DNA of 64,000 nucleotides. It comes from Elusimicrobiota bacterium (GTDB lineage Bacteria > Elusimicrobiota > Elusimicrobia > FEN-1173 > JAKLIF01). This document shows, in pieces, positions 16,650-26,809 of the stretch. Position 1 is the stretch's first letter; every line of letters begins with the position of its first letter. Where the stretch lies: the NCBI GenBank assembly GCA_022709755.1, contig JAKLIF010000005.1:186001-250000 (forward strand), read 5' to 3'. The notes under the pieces are model-generated. The model did not search any database and had not been told where the DNA came from. It was given only the letters and a program-made list of their open reading frames with translations. A program made the translations under genes and the position numbers.

Positions 16650-19600
16650 GTGAAAAAGTGGCTGTTAGGCCTCATCCTTCTCCTGATCCTCCTGCCGGTC
16701 CTCGGCTGGTTCGGATTCCTCAGGCCGGTGATCCAGAAAGAGGTCCGCCGCCAGATGGAAGGCCGTCTCTCCAAACTGAGCGGCGCCGCCGTCCGCATCG
16801 AGACCGTCCGGATACACCCGTTCCTCAAATCCATCACCCTCACCTCCATCAACGTCAAGAACAAGCGGGACGCCGTCGTCTTTTCGTGTGAGCGCATCCA
16901 AGCCGACCTGAACCTCCTGTCTTTCCGAGAGGGAATCTCGGGCCTGATCTCCACAGTGGAGATGAGCAGGCCGTCCGTGAGCGACGCGTCGGGCCCGATC
17001 GCTTTCCTGTTGATGGGCCCCCAGAACGGGATCCCGCGCGGACCGACGGTCACCTGGCGGGACGGGGCGCTGACCGTCCCCAAGACGGAACGATCGCCGG
17101 AGGTCCTCATCAAGGAATGGGCCGGAACCGTCCACCTCCGGGAAGGGGAAGCCCTTTTCGACATGACGGGACGCTCGGACCTGACGGGGGCCGTGTCCCT
17201 GTCGGGTCAGGCCAAGACCGGCGCCGGATGGACGGTCAAGTTGATGGCCGAATCCATCCCGATGGGGGAACTGACATCCTATCTGCCCGCCGGTCTCCCG
17301 GTCCAAGACATCCAAGGACGCCTCCAGATGGAGACCACCGTCCGCCAGACGCCGCAGAACCCCAAAATGGAATGGGTCGTGCGCGGTCTGGTGATGGACG
17401 GGTCCTGTCTCATCCCCAAGAATTCATTCCGGGTCTCTGTCGACGGGGCCTTCGAACTGAGCGAAAAATCACTCTTGCTGAACAACATGGCGGTGAACGA
17501 CGTCATTCAACTCAACGGCTCTTGCCTTGATCCTCTCGGGAAAGACCCGCAACTGGACATGGCCGTTCGAGGGAAGAACGTGCCGTTGAGCCTGATCAAC
17601 GATCTGATGGGAAAGAAAAAGAAGTCCTTCTGGCTCCAAGGCAACATCAGCATCCAGGGGCACATCCGGGGCCCCCTGCATCGACCCGACATCCGCCTTG
17701 AATTCCTCTCGAAAGGGATCGGAACGCCGGCGGGGAACCTCCCCTCGATGAGGGCGTTCCTGAGAGCGACGCCGTCCCAGTTCCGGGCCCGGGCCCAGCT
17801 GTTGGGGGGAACGGTCGCCCTCCAGGGCGATATCTCCGATCACGCCGTGACACTGGAAGGCGACGTCGCGGGGATCGACCTTTCCCGATGGAAAGCCCCT
17901 CACGCGGACGCGTCCCTGGGAGGGACTTTGAACGGTTCGATGAAATGGTCCAGCCGGTCCCGGAAGGCCGACGGCACATTCCGGCTCTCCCGGTTTTCGG
18001 CGGGACCTCTCCACGCGGCGCCCGAATTGAGCGGAACTTTCCTGTCCGAGAACGGTTCCCTCGACGTGCGCTCGGCGGACGGATCGATCTTCTTCCAGAT
18101 GACGAACGGTCGGGACGATTCCGTCTCCACTTCGTTCGAACTGCGCTTCTCATCCGACACGGCTCTCCATGGAGAGGGCACGGTCACGCCGACCGAGATG
18201 GCGATGTCTTTTTCGGGGGAGAAGATCCCGCTGAACGGATGGTCCTTCATGAAAATCGCCCGGGGGGATTGGTCCGGGACGTTCGGGATCAGCGGAGAAT
18301 TATCCGGACCCCGCTCAAACCCGGTGATCCGGGGAAGCGTCTTCGTGCCGTCCGCGACACTGGACCCGACCCGCCGCCTGACCGATATCCGCGTGGATTT
18401 TTCGAGGGAAGGTGGCCGCTTCTCCGTGTCCCGCCTGAAAGCCGGAGGGGGGGCGTGGGGAAAACTGCTCTTCAAGGAAGCCGACGGGGTCTTCCAGGTG
18501 ACGGACCGGCGAATCCAGGTGGAAGAGTTCAAGGTCTCTCAGAAGGACGGTGACCTCCGTCTCTCGGGAGATTTCCCGATCGGCACGCCCGATCGGGCCT
18601 GGGCCCTGACCGCAACCCTCCATGGATTCGACGCGGGGGGAACGGTGATCGACGGCGACGTGCGCCTGGCCGGGCCCGAGCGAGGGTCCCTTGCGCGGAT
18701 CCGTTCCAGCGGTCTGACCATCGATGGATACGGGACGGGAGCGGTCGACGGATCCCTCGACGCCCGTCAAGACGTCTGGACGTTGGACAACCTGACCCTC
18801 GGGACCGCCCTGTCAGGGCGGTTGACCCTGAATTCCAAGAATCAGAAGATCGATGTCGCCCTGGCGCTGAAACCCACCCCGGCCCGGGAACTGCCGTTCA
18901 TCGGCGAACGTTTCGACAATCCGCTCGCCACCGGCACCGTTTCAGGACAGATCACGGTCGGAGGAACCCTGGAGAACCCCCTCTGTTCCTACTCCCTGAA
19001 ATGCGACGGGGGCCGATGGGACCAGACGCCCTTCGACGCGTCGGTCAACGGAGAATGGCGGGACGGACGGCTCTATCTCGCGCGGTTCTCCGCCTCGTTG
19101 CCCGACGACGGACGGTTGGACGGGCAGGGAACGATCTTCGGGGGGGCGGACGGCCCCGAGATGGACGTGTCCATCGATTTCAAAAACATCTCCTTCCAGA
19201 AATGTCTCCCCACCGTGTGGCCGAAGGACTGGACCGGAAAAAGCCACGGACACCTCGTCTGTCGCGGCGCGATCGCCCGGCCGGTCGTGGAGGGATCCCT
19301 CCTGTCGACATCGCTGGCGATCGCCGGATGGGAGTTCACCACGTTCTCTTCCCGGTTCGAATACCGGGACCGGACGTTCCTCGTGAAAGAGCTGGAGGCC
19401 CGGACCGCCGACGGTCTCCTGCGTTGCCGGGACGGCAGCCGGGTCCTCCTGACGGACGAAGGCGTCCGGTTCCACGTCTGGAGCGACATGCGGAACATCC
19501 AGGGCGGATCTCTCACGCTCTTCGGCGGACTGGAAGCCGACGGCGAATGGCGGCGCGTCGCGGGCAATCCCTTCGTGAAGATGACTCTGAGGGGACAGTC

Positions 19601-21776
19601 CCTCTGGGTGAACCAGCACCGCATGGAGGGGGACATCGCCCATTTTACCTGGGACGGGGATTGGATCGTCCTATCGCCGAGACCCGGCGCCGTCCAGTAT
19701 GTGTCGGGCACCATCGATCTGAGGAAAAGTCCCCTGCTGGAGATCCACGATTTCACCGTCTGGGAAAAGGAGAAGCGCCGTTTCTGGATGGACGGGACCG
19801 TGGGCCCCGACACGCTGAACCTGGACGTGGACTTGTGGGAATACGAAGCCAAGACGCTGGCCAGTCTGGCCGACCTGGATTTCAACGTCAGCGGAAAGGT
19901 GAACGCCCACGTCACCTGCCGGGGGACTCCGCAGAAACCGGTCGTGAAAGGCGAAGCCGCCGCGCGCGCGGGCCGTCTCGGATTGATGCCGTACGACCTC
20001 TGCCGGTTGAAGTTCGCCTGGAGCGAGAACGTCCTGAACGTGACCTCGCTCGAGGCCGTGCGGAAATCGGGATATAAGATCTCGGGGAACGGGTCGCTGC
20101 CCTTGCCGGGGCCGGGAGACGACTCGTCGTTCTCTCAAGACCCCCGGAACTATTCTTTCCGGCTGAAGATGGACAACGGGGACCTCTCCATCCTCAAAGA
20201 CATCTGGCCCGACTGCAAAAAGGCCAGGGGCTCCATGCAGGCGGAACTGCGCGTGAAGCCCGACGAGAAGGGGCAACCCCGCCTGAACGGTTTCCTGGTG
20301 GTGGAGGACGGCCTCATCAAATCGCAGAAATACGTCCGCTCGGTGAGCGATTTCGACGCGCAGATCATCCTGAAGAACGACAAGCTCTCCATCAAGAATT
20401 GCGCGGCGCGGATCGGGAAAGGCCGTCTCCTCCTGCACGGGAACATCACCCTGAAGAACTTCGACATCGACGAATACGACCTGGCCATCGAGACGGTCGG
20501 ACGGGACGGGATCGACGTCGAGGTGCCCGAACTGAGCGTGCCTCCCGGGCCGCTCCTGAAACGCTTCTCGCTCCTGCGCGAATCGCTCGGCGGAGTGTCC
20601 CACGGGTCCCCTCACGTCTACCTGCGGGTCCAAGGGCCGGCCAGCCAGCCCTCCATCCTGGGGACCGTGGTCCTGGAAAACGCCCGCTTCACCTATCCCC
20701 CGTCTGAAAAAAGCACATCCAAAACGCCGGAAGATTCGTGGGGCAACCGTTTTTTCCAGGACGCCGTCTGGGACCTGACGCTGAAAGCCGGGGACAACAC
20801 GTGGTACCGCAACGAGTTCGTCAACGCCCAGTTGACCGGTTCCATGGATTTCAAGGGACCGGCGGACGCGCTGAAGGTCGACGGAAAATTGGAATGCCGG
20901 AGGGGGGTCATCTCCTACCTCGGACAGACGTTCAACATCAACAAGACCGCTTTCGAAGTCGTGACCGACACAAACAGCCTCAATCAAGCATCTAATATCA
21001 CGATCACCCCCTACCTGTCGGGGGAAGCCGAACGGTCCGCCACGACACCGGACCCGAGGGGCGTCTTGACGCCGGACACGATCCTGATGGTCATCAACCG
21101 GGCGCCGCTGGGGGAGATACAGCCGCGATTCATCTCGCGCAACAACCCGGGACTGAGTTCCGAACGGGTGGCCCAGATGGCCCTGGGGATCACCCAGGAC
21201 CAATTCACCGCGTATGACCGCGACCAGCTCTTGCGCGCCGGTCTGGTCCAACTGCTGGGGTCCACCGCCGGCCCGTTCGCCAACAATATTGCGCATCGCT
21301 TCGGAATTGATATTCTATATCCCACGTACGCGCCGTCGGAGTCGGAATCGACCACGGCGACGAACGCGACGGGGTCGCCGGTCGGAGCCCAACGGACGTA
21401 CATGACCAACCTCCTCAAGGGAGCCGGCGCCTCGGCGGGGATCCAGTTGAGCAACAGGATCTTCGGCATGTACAAGTTCAAGATGGACGAATACCAGAAC
21501 CAGACTTACTTCCGCGACGAAGTGGAGATCGTCTACAAGATCCAGGGGAACCTCCACATCCGCGCGAGCACGGAACTGGATTCCAGACGCCTGCTGGGAC
21601 AAGCCCCCGACCGTCGGGCCATCCTGGAGAACCAATGGCGGTTCGGACTCCCCAAGAAAAAGAAAACGGAACCCAAGGCGTCTTCCCAGAAAGCCGACGC
21701 CCGGAACGACAAAGGAAAACGAAAGAAGATGACGCGCCGGCCCACCACGATCGCTTCGGATCGGATACCGCTCTGA
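16650..21776 (+). CDS. tamB: TamB/AsmA-like outer-membrane biogenesis protein (DUF490)
   Basis: A 1708-residue protein with one N-terminal membrane anchor (residues ~3-25), a long region rich in beta-strand repeats typical of AsmA/TamB bridge proteins, and a C-terminal TamB (DUF490) domain (~1400-1650; LTPDTILMVINRAPLGEIQ). Such proteins span the periplasm and are thought to move phospholipids to the outer membrane, or to help insert outer-membrane proteins with TamA/BamA. The C-terminus is Lys-rich. It starts with GTG 16650 and ends one base before bamA, in line with the TamB-BamA partnership seen in many diderms. Confidence 0.85.
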   Translation: MKKWLLGLILLLILLPVLGWFGFLRPVIQKEVRRQMEGRLSKLSGAAVRIETVRIHPFLKSITLTSINVKNKRDAVVFSCERIQADLNLLSFREGISGLISTVEMSRPSVSDASGPIAFLLMGPQNGIPRGPTVTWRDGALTVPKTERSPEVLIKEWAGTVHLREGEALFDMTGRSDLTGAVSLSGQAKTGAGWTVKLMAESIPMGELTSYLPAGLPVQDIQGRLQMETTVRQTPQNPKMEWVVRGLVMDGSCLIPKNSFRVSVDGAFELSEKSLLLNNMAVNDVIQLNGSCLDPLGKDPQLDMAVRGKNVPLSLINDLMGKKKKSFWLQGNISIQGHIRGPLHRPDIRLEFLSKGIGTPAGNLPSMRAFLRATPSQFRARAQLLGGTVALQGDISDHAVTLEGDVAGIDLSRWKAPHADASLGGTLNGSMKWSSRSRKADGTFRLSRFSAGPLHAAPELSGTFLSENGSLDVRSADGSIFFQMTNGRDDSVSTSFELRFSSDTALHGEGTVTPTEMAMSFSGEKIPLNGWSFMKIARGDWSGTFGISGELSGPRSNPVIRGSVFVPSATLDPTRRLTDIRVDFSREGGRFSVSRLKAGGGAWGKLLFKEADGVFQVTDRRIQVEEFKVSQKDGDLRLSGDFPIGTPDRAWALTATLHGFDAGGTVIDGDVRLAGPERGSLARIRSSGLTIDGYGTGAVDGSLDARQDVWTLDNLTLGTALSGRLTLNSKNQKIDVALALKPTPARELPFIGERFDNPLATGTVSGQITVGGTLENPLCSYSLKCDGGRWDQTPFDASVNGEWRDGRLYLARFSASLPDDGRLDGQGTIFGGADGPEMDVSIDFKNISFQKCLPTVWPKDWTGKSHGHLVCRGAIARPVVEGSLLSTSLAIAGWEFTTFSSRFEYRDRTFLVKELEARTADGLLRCRDGSRVLLTDEGVRFHVWSDMRNIQGGSLTLFGGLEADGEWRRVAGNPFVKMTLRGQSLWVNQHRMEGDIAHFTWDGDWIVLSPRPGAVQYVSGTIDLRKSPLLEIHDFTVWEKEKRRFWMDGTVGPDTLNLDVDLWEYEAKTLASLADLDFNVSGKVNAHVTCRGTPQKPVVKGEAAARAGRLGLMPYDLCRLKFAWSENVLNVTSLEAVRKSGYKISGNGSLPLPGPGDDSSFSQDPRNYSFRLKMDNGDLSILKDIWPDCKKARGSMQAELRVKPDEKGQPRLNGFLVVEDGLIKSQKYVRSVSDFDAQIILKNDKLSIKNCAARIGKGRLLLHGNITLKNFDIDEYDLAIETVGRDGIDVEVPELSVPPGPLLKRFSLLRESLGGVSHGSPHVYLRVQGPASQPSILGTVVLENARFTYPPSEKSTSKTPEDSWGNRFFQDAVWDLTLKAGDNTWYRNEFVNAQLTGSMDFKGPADALKVDGKLECRRGVISYLGQTFNINKTAFEVVTDTNSLNQASNITITPYLSGEAERSATTPDPRGVLTPDTILMVINRAPLGEIQPRFISRNNPGLSSERVAQMALGITQDQFTAYDRDQLLRAGLVQLLGSTAGPFANNIAHRFGIDILYPTYAPSESESTTATNATGSPVGAQRTYMTNLLKGAGASAGIQLSNRIFGMYKFKMDEYQNQTYFRDEVEIVYKIQGNLHIRASTELDSRRLLGQAPDRRAILENQWRFGLPKKKKTEPKASSQKADARNDKGKRKKMTRRPTTIASDRIPL

Positions 21777-21777
21777 C

Positions 21778-24087
21778 ATGAGACGGGTCCTCTTCCTTTT
21801 CTGCCTTCTCTCCTGCCTGACGAGCGGGACCCTCCTCCGGGGTTTCGAAAAGCGCCAGGTCATCAAGGAACTCACCGTCAAGGGAGTCCACAACGTGAAA
21901 CCGCGACAAGTGCTCTCCCACGTGAAAGCCCGCAAAGGCGACGTGGTGGTGGACCCGACCTTCCGCGCGGACGTGGACCGCATCCTCGAGACGGGCCTCT
22001 TCGACGAGGTGCAGGTGGACATCGAGGAACTGGAGAACCAGACCGACGCGGCGGGCCTCCCCAAGGTGCGCATCATCTTTCAGGTGAAGGAACGCCCGCT
22101 CATCCGGCGGATCGATTTCAAGGGAAACACGAAGGTGTCCGCGGGCAAGTTCCGCGACGAACTTTCCTCCAAGGTGGACGATTCCCTCGACAAGTTCAAG
22201 GTCGCCCAGGACGAACAGAAGATCCTCTCCGTCTACCGGGAAGAGGGATACGCCGACGCCAAGGTGGAATCCTATACTTCCGTGAACCCCAAGAATAAAA
22301 AAGTCATCCTGACCTTCTTCATCACGGAAGGGAACCGGATCCTCGTTCAAGAGGTCACGATGGCGGGGAACAGCGTCTATTCGTCGAAGAAGTTGAAGAA
22401 GATCCTGAAGCTCCGGAGGAAGAAGGTCTTCAAAGAGGAGACGCTCCGGACCGATCTCGACGAACTCCAGAAGTTCTACAAGAACCGGGGCTACCTGGAG
22501 GTGGAGATCCCCGAACCTTCCCGGAAACTCAACGAGGACCGCACCAAGATCACCCTGGACTTCACGGTGGACGAGGGGCACCGCTATTCCGTCGGCGATT
22601 TTTCGTTCGAGGGGGCCACCCTCTTCACCGACAAAGAGCTCAACAAGGCCATCTCTCTCAAGAAGGGAACCCTCTACAACCAGGACCGTTTCGACGAATC
22701 CCTGCAGAAACTGCGGGACATGTATGCCGACAAAGGATATCTGCGGGCGGAGATCGAGCCCGAGAGGAAGACCCGCCTCCGGTCGGAGACTCTGGGCGAC
22801 GTGGATTTCCATTTCGTGATCACGGAGAGTTCCGTGGTCTACGTGGACCGCATCTACGTGGACGGCAACACCTACACCAAGGAACAGGTGATCCGCCGCG
22901 AGATCCTCCTGCAGGAGGGCGACGTCTTCTCGGCCGGCAAAGTGCGCCGATCGGTCGAGAAGATCTACAACCTGGGTTTTCTCGACGACGTCCAAGTGGA
23001 CGTGCAGCAGCCCCGGTCGCCCACGCAGGCGGACATCGTCTTTTCCGTGGTGGAGGGACATCCGGGCATGCTCTCGGCGGGCGCGGGGTTCTCCAGCGTG
23101 GACGGACTCCTGGGGACTTTCCAGATCCAGCACATCAACCTGTTCGGGCGGGCCCAGCGGGTGAACGCCATGGTGGAGTTCGGTGAACGCAAACAGAATT
23201 ATGAGATCGGGTGGACCGACCCCTGGTTCCTCGGAAAGCGCATGAGTTTCGGGGTCGACTTCTTCGATACCCGGCGCCAACGCCCGTTCGGAACGGACTC
23301 CTACGCCTACACGGAAAGGAGGCGGGGGTCCTCCCTCCGGCTGGGACCCCGGCTGACGGACCGGCTGTCCCTGGCCCATACCTACAGCTACGAGGAGATC
23401 CGGGTCTACGACATCGACCCGTCGCACGTGGGGAACGCGGACCCGACGCTCAACATCACCCCGTCCCAGGACATCACCTCGAGCATCACCAACGCCATCA
23501 TCTACGATTCCCGCGACAACATCTTCGACGCCACGCGCGGGTGCCGCCAATCGGCGTCGGTCCAGCTGGCCGGCGGACCGATCGGGGGGAACATCCATTT
23601 TTACAAACCACAGGTCTCCTCCGCCGTCTACCTCCCGACGTTCTGGAAGTTCGTCCTCACGGTGTCCGGTCGCATCGGCTGGGCCCGCCACTACGCGCCC
23701 TCCAAGGACGTCCCGCTGTCCGAACGGTTCGTCGTGGGCGGAGTGGACACGGTGCGCGGTTACGACTACGGAGAGATCGGGCCGGCGGATTACGGGCGGG
23801 TGATGGGGGTCTTCAACGCGGAATACAAATTCCCGATCGTCCAGGAACGGAACAAGACGATCCTGCAAGGCGCTTTCTTCGCGGACGCCGGCGGCTCCTG
23901 GAGCCGCACCAAGAACGTGGACCTCCGGATCGGCAGTCAGCCCAACCAGATGAGATCCGGGGTCGGGTTCGGCATCCGCTTCACCACGCCCGTGTTCCCG
24001 ATCCGCCTGGACTGGGGATATGGGCTCAACCACAAACCCGGGGAACAGATCAGCCAGTTCTATTTCACCATCGGCAGCATTTTCTAG
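21778..24087 (+). CDS. bamA: Outer membrane protein assembly factor BamA
   Basis: Central pore of the beta-barrel assembly machine. The 769-residue protein has a signal peptide (residues ~1-20), five POTRA repeats (~25-420; each ends near a 'V.EG' or 'V.E' turn) and a 16-stranded barrel with the diagnostic VRGYDYGEIGP motif in loop 6 (residues ~655-665). It ends in Phe, as outer-membrane proteins do. Five POTRAs point to BamA rather than TamA (three). It is coupled to tamB upstream and followed by skp and the lpx genes, a classical order. Confidence 0.94.
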   Translation: MRRVLFLFCLLSCLTSGTLLRGFEKRQVIKELTVKGVHNVKPRQVLSHVKARKGDVVVDPTFRADVDRILETGLFDEVQVDIEELENQTDAAGLPKVRIIFQVKERPLIRRIDFKGNTKVSAGKFRDELSSKVDDSLDKFKVAQDEQKILSVYREEGYADAKVESYTSVNPKNKKVILTFFITEGNRILVQEVTMAGNSVYSSKKLKKILKLRRKKVFKEETLRTDLDELQKFYKNRGYLEVEIPEPSRKLNEDRTKITLDFTVDEGHRYSVGDFSFEGATLFTDKELNKAISLKKGTLYNQDRFDESLQKLRDMYADKGYLRAEIEPERKTRLRSETLGDVDFHFVITESSVVYVDRIYVDGNTYTKEQVIRREILLQEGDVFSAGKVRRSVEKIYNLGFLDDVQVDVQQPRSPTQADIVFSVVEGHPGMLSAGAGFSSVDGLLGTFQIQHINLFGRAQRVNAMVEFGERKQNYEIGWTDPWFLGKRMSFGVDFFDTRRQRPFGTDSYAYTERRRGSSLRLGPRLTDRLSLAHTYSYEEIRVYDIDPSHVGNADPTLNITPSQDITSSITNAIIYDSRDNIFDATRGCRQSASVQLAGGPIGGNIHFYKPQVSSAVYLPTFWKFVLTVSGRIGWARHYAPSKDVPLSERFVVGGVDTVRGYDYGEIGPADYGRVMGVFNAEYKFPIVQERNKTILQGAFFADAGGSWSRTKNVDLRIGSQPNQMRSGVGFGIRFTTPVFPIRLDWGYGLNHKPGEQISQFYFTIGSIF

Positions 24088-24109
24088 CCTACACACCCCC
24101 CTGTAAAAA

Positions 24110-24118
24110 TGCTATCAT
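24110..24118 (+). promoter_or_regulatory. Extended -10 promoter before skp
   Basis: TGCTATCAT (TGn plus TATCAT at 24113-24118) ends 11 bases before the skp ATG at 24130. There is no Shine-Dalgarno in between, so a leader of at most a few bases is predicted. It may be an internal promoter giving extra expression of the skp-lpx genes. Confidence 0.4.
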
Positions 24119-24129
24119 AGTCGTCGGAT

Positions 24130-24891
24130 ATGCTTCCACGAAAACAGGGGGGGACCGTCCCCAGTCATCCAGACATCAGCCGTCTCTTCCGGGCCGCCGT
24201 ATTGCCTTCCTTGCTCCTTCTCGGCGCCTCAGCCGCTCAATCCCTGGAACTGCCCCTCACCAAGGGGACCGGGAAACAGAAAGCCGTCATCGCCTTCGTC
24301 GACATGGAACTCATCTTCCAGGAGTTCCCCGACACCCAGAAAGCCAAACTGAAATACCACACGGAGTTGCAGAGACGTCGCGAGGACCTGTCCAAGCGCG
24401 ACACCGAACTCCTCGACCTGCGCCAGCAGTTGGCGGTCTTGGAGAGCACCCTCACGGAGATGCAGTCGGCGATCAACAACCCTCCGCCGCCGGCGCCGGT
24501 CCCCGAGGCGACCGTCTCCACGGAAACGGCGACGCCACCGGCCGATTCTTTCGACATCGAACCTTCCACCGCCGTGGACACGCCGCAGATCAGCACCGCC
24601 ACCCTGAGCGAAGGTCTCCAAAAGCGGAAGAAGGACCTCGAGGAGAAAGAGAAGGACCTCGAGAAGGCCCGCGTGGAGGCGGTGCAGTCCCTGAAAGACA
24701 TCGAGGAGAAGAAATCCCTCCAGATTTTCGGCGAACTTTACCGTAACCTCGTCCAGTTGGCGCAGGAAGAGGGCATCACGCTCGTGCTTGACAAGTCCAA
24801 CGTCCTCTACGGGGAGACGGCCATCGACCTGACCGAGAAGCTCCGTCGGCGGATCCGCGGGCTTCCTCCTCCGGAACAAGAAAACCCGTAG
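24130..24891 (+). CDS. skp: OmpH/Skp-family periplasmic chaperone with Pro-rich insertion
   Basis: Skp holds unfolded outer-membrane proteins on their way to BamA. The 253-residue protein has a hydrophobic signal segment (~20-37), a beta core start (KAVIAFVDMELIFQEFPDTQK) and two long coiled-coil arms (~60-115 and ~157-205). It returns to the core at GITLVLDKSNVLY. Between the two arms, where Skp normally has just a helical hairpin tip, sits a ~40-residue Pro/Ala/Thr/Glu-rich stretch (~116-157). Typical Skp is ~160-180 residues, so the arms and tip are enlarged. Position between bamA and lpxD is the common one. Confidence 0.85.
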   Translation: MLPRKQGGTVPSHPDISRLFRAAVLPSLLLLGASAAQSLELPLTKGTGKQKAVIAFVDMELIFQEFPDTQKAKLKYHTELQRRREDLSKRDTELLDLRQQLAVLESTLTEMQSAINNPPPPAPVPEATVSTETATPPADSFDIEPSTAVDTPQISTATLSEGLQKRKKDLEEKEKDLEKARVEAVQSLKDIEEKKSLQIFGELYRNLVQLAQEEGITLVLDKSNVLYGETAIDLTEKLRRRIRGLPPPEQENP

Positions 24892-24902
24892 ACCTCATTT
24901 CC

Positions 24903-25916
24903 ATGAAGATCACCCTCAGCGAAATCGCGTCGCTCGTGAACGGCCAACTCCAAGGGCCGGCGGGGCTGACCATCGAAGGAGTGGCCGGACTGACCGAGGC
25001 CACGGACAAGGACATGTCGTTCCTGGGTAACCCGAAATACGCCGCCTATATCGACACGACCAAAGCCGCCGCGCTCCTGGTCGCCCCGGGGGTGGACACC
25101 CACGGCCGGCCGGCCGTGGTCCTCAAGAACACCGCGTGGGGTTGGGCCCGCTTGTTGGAATTTTTCGGACGTGAGAAGCTGAAGCACCCGGCGACGACCC
25201 ATCCGACGGCCGTGGTGGGCGCGGGCGCCCGGATCGGAAAGAACGTGGTCCTGGGCCCCTACGTGGTGGTGGAGGAGAACGCCGTCATCGGGGACGATTC
25301 CATCCTCTACGCCCACAGCTATGTCGGCCGAAACACCCAGGTCGGTTCCCAATGCCTCTTCTATCCCCGCGTCACCGTGCGGGAGAACTGCAAGATCGGG
25401 GACCGGTGCGTCTTCCAGCCCGGCGTCGTGATCGGCGGAGACGGATACGGATTCACTTTCCACGAAGGCCGGCACCAGAAGATCCCTCAGATCGGAACGG
25501 TGGAGATCGGGGACGATGTGGAACTGCAGGCCAACACCACGGTGGACAGGGCCACGACCGGCGTCACGCGCATCGGCGCGGGGACGAAGATCGACAACCT
25601 GGTCCAGATCGCCCACAACGTCGAGATCGGCGAAAAATGCCTCATGGCGGCGCTGTGCGGGATCGCCGGTTCGACGAAGATCGGCAACGGAGTGACCATG
25701 GGAGCGATGACCGGGGTCGTGGGTCACCTCAAGATCGGAGACGGGGCCATGATCGGCGCCAAATCCGGGATCACCAAAGACGTCGATCCGGGCGCGGTGC
25801 TCTGGGGCATGCCCGCCCAACCGATGCGCGAGGAACTCAAGATGCAGGCCCTCTTCCGCCGGCTGCCCAGGATTTTAGAGGAATTGAAACTGATCCGGAA
25901 AAGGGTGGGGATTTAA
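24903..25916 (+). CDS. lpxD: UDP-3-O-acylglucosamine N-acyltransferase
   Basis: Third step of lipid A synthesis: adds an N-linked hydroxyacyl chain from acyl-ACP to UDP-3-O-acyl-glucosamine. The 337 residues have the N-terminal uridine-binding domain (~1-100), a left-handed beta-helix of hexapeptide repeats (~100-300; e.g. IGKNVVLGPYVVVEENAVIGDD) and a C-terminal helix. The catalytic His lies in the IAHNVEIGEKCLM segment, and GGDGYGFTFHEGRHQKIPQIG is the LpxD signature. ATG 24903 lies 11 bases after skp. Confidence 0.95.
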   Translation: MKITLSEIASLVNGQLQGPAGLTIEGVAGLTEATDKDMSFLGNPKYAAYIDTTKAAALLVAPGVDTHGRPAVVLKNTAWGWARLLEFFGREKLKHPATTHPTAVVGAGARIGKNVVLGPYVVVEENAVIGDDSILYAHSYVGRNTQVGSQCLFYPRVTVRENCKIGDRCVFQPGVVIGGDGYGFTFHEGRHQKIPQIGTVEIGDDVELQANTTVDRATTGVTRIGAGTKIDNLVQIAHNVEIGEKCLMAALCGIAGSTKIGNGVTMGAMTGVVGHLKIGDGAMIGAKSGITKDVDPGAVLWGMPAQPMREELKMQALFRRLPRILEELKLIRKRVGI

Positions 25917-25917
25917 G

Positions 25918-26796
25918 ATGCCGCTCGTGACGTCGGACCAGATGCAGCACACCATCTCCAAGGAAGTCGTGTTCAAAGGGATCGGGCTCCACACCGGGAA
26001 CAAGTGCCTGGCCCGGTTCAAACCGGCGCCGGCGGGAGCCGGGATCTCGTTCGTGCGCATCGACCTTCCGGACAAGCCGGTGTTGCCGGCCCATTTCAGC
26101 GGCGTCTCCAGCGTGATCCGCGGCACCACGCTCAACAAGAACGACGTCAAGGTCCACACGGTGGAACACATGCTCTCCGCCTTGCAGGGGCTCAACATCG
26201 ACAATGTCGTCATCGAGATGGACGCCAACGAGCCGCCGGTCGCCGACGGCAGCGCCCGCCCTTTCGTGGAATTGCTGCAGCAGGCCGGACGGACCGCCCA
26301 AGACCGTCCCCGGCAATATCTGACGACCGACCAGCCGATCGTCTACACGGCCGGAGAGACCACCCTGCGCCTGGACCCCGCCGAGGTCCTCACCGTGGAC
26401 TGCACGGTCCAATTCAAGCACCCGCTCATCGGAGAACAGAAACTTTCCGTCGTCGTGACCCCGGAATCGTTCCTTCGGGACATCGCGCCGGCCCGCACCT
26501 TCTGTTTCGACTACGAGGTGGAGGCCCTTCAGCGCCAGGGGTTGGCCCGGGGCGGATCCCTCGACAACGCCGTGGTGGTGGGGATGAACAAGATCCACAA
26601 CAAGGAGAAGAAGCTCCGTTTTCCAGACGAGTTCGTGCGTCACAAGATCATGGACCTGCTCGGCGACATCTATCTGATCGGGTTCCCGATCCGGGCCAAG
26701 ATCACCGCCCTGCGCTGCGGACACGGACACAACGTCAATTTCGTCAAACTCATCGCGGAAAGGCTTCTGCATCCGGCCCCGTCCGCCTCAAACTAA
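25918..26796 (+). CDS. lpxC: UDP-3-O-acyl-N-acetylglucosamine deacetylase
   Basis: Zinc deacetylase and committed step of lipid A synthesis. The 292 residues show zinc ligands H84 (TVEHMLSAL), H242 and D246 (RHKIMDLLGD), the catalytic base E83 and H269 (CGHGHN). ANEPPVADGSARPFVE and ARTFCFDYEVE are also typical. LpxC and FabZ are separate here, unlike the fused form of Bacteroidetes. It starts two bases after the lpxD stop. Confidence 0.96.
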   Translation: MPLVTSDQMQHTISKEVVFKGIGLHTGNKCLARFKPAPAGAGISFVRIDLPDKPVLPAHFSGVSSVIRGTTLNKNDVKVHTVEHMLSALQGLNIDNVVIEMDANEPPVADGSARPFVELLQQAGRTAQDRPRQYLTTDQPIVYTAGETTLRLDPAEVLTVDCTVQFKHPLIGEQKLSVVVTPESFLRDIAPARTFCFDYEVEALQRQGLARGGSLDNAVVVGMNKIHNKEKKLRFPDEFVRHKIMDLLGDIYLIGFPIRAKITALRCGHGHNVNFVKLIAERLLHPAPSASN

Positions 26797-26809
26797 CTCG
26801 GAGGTTCTC

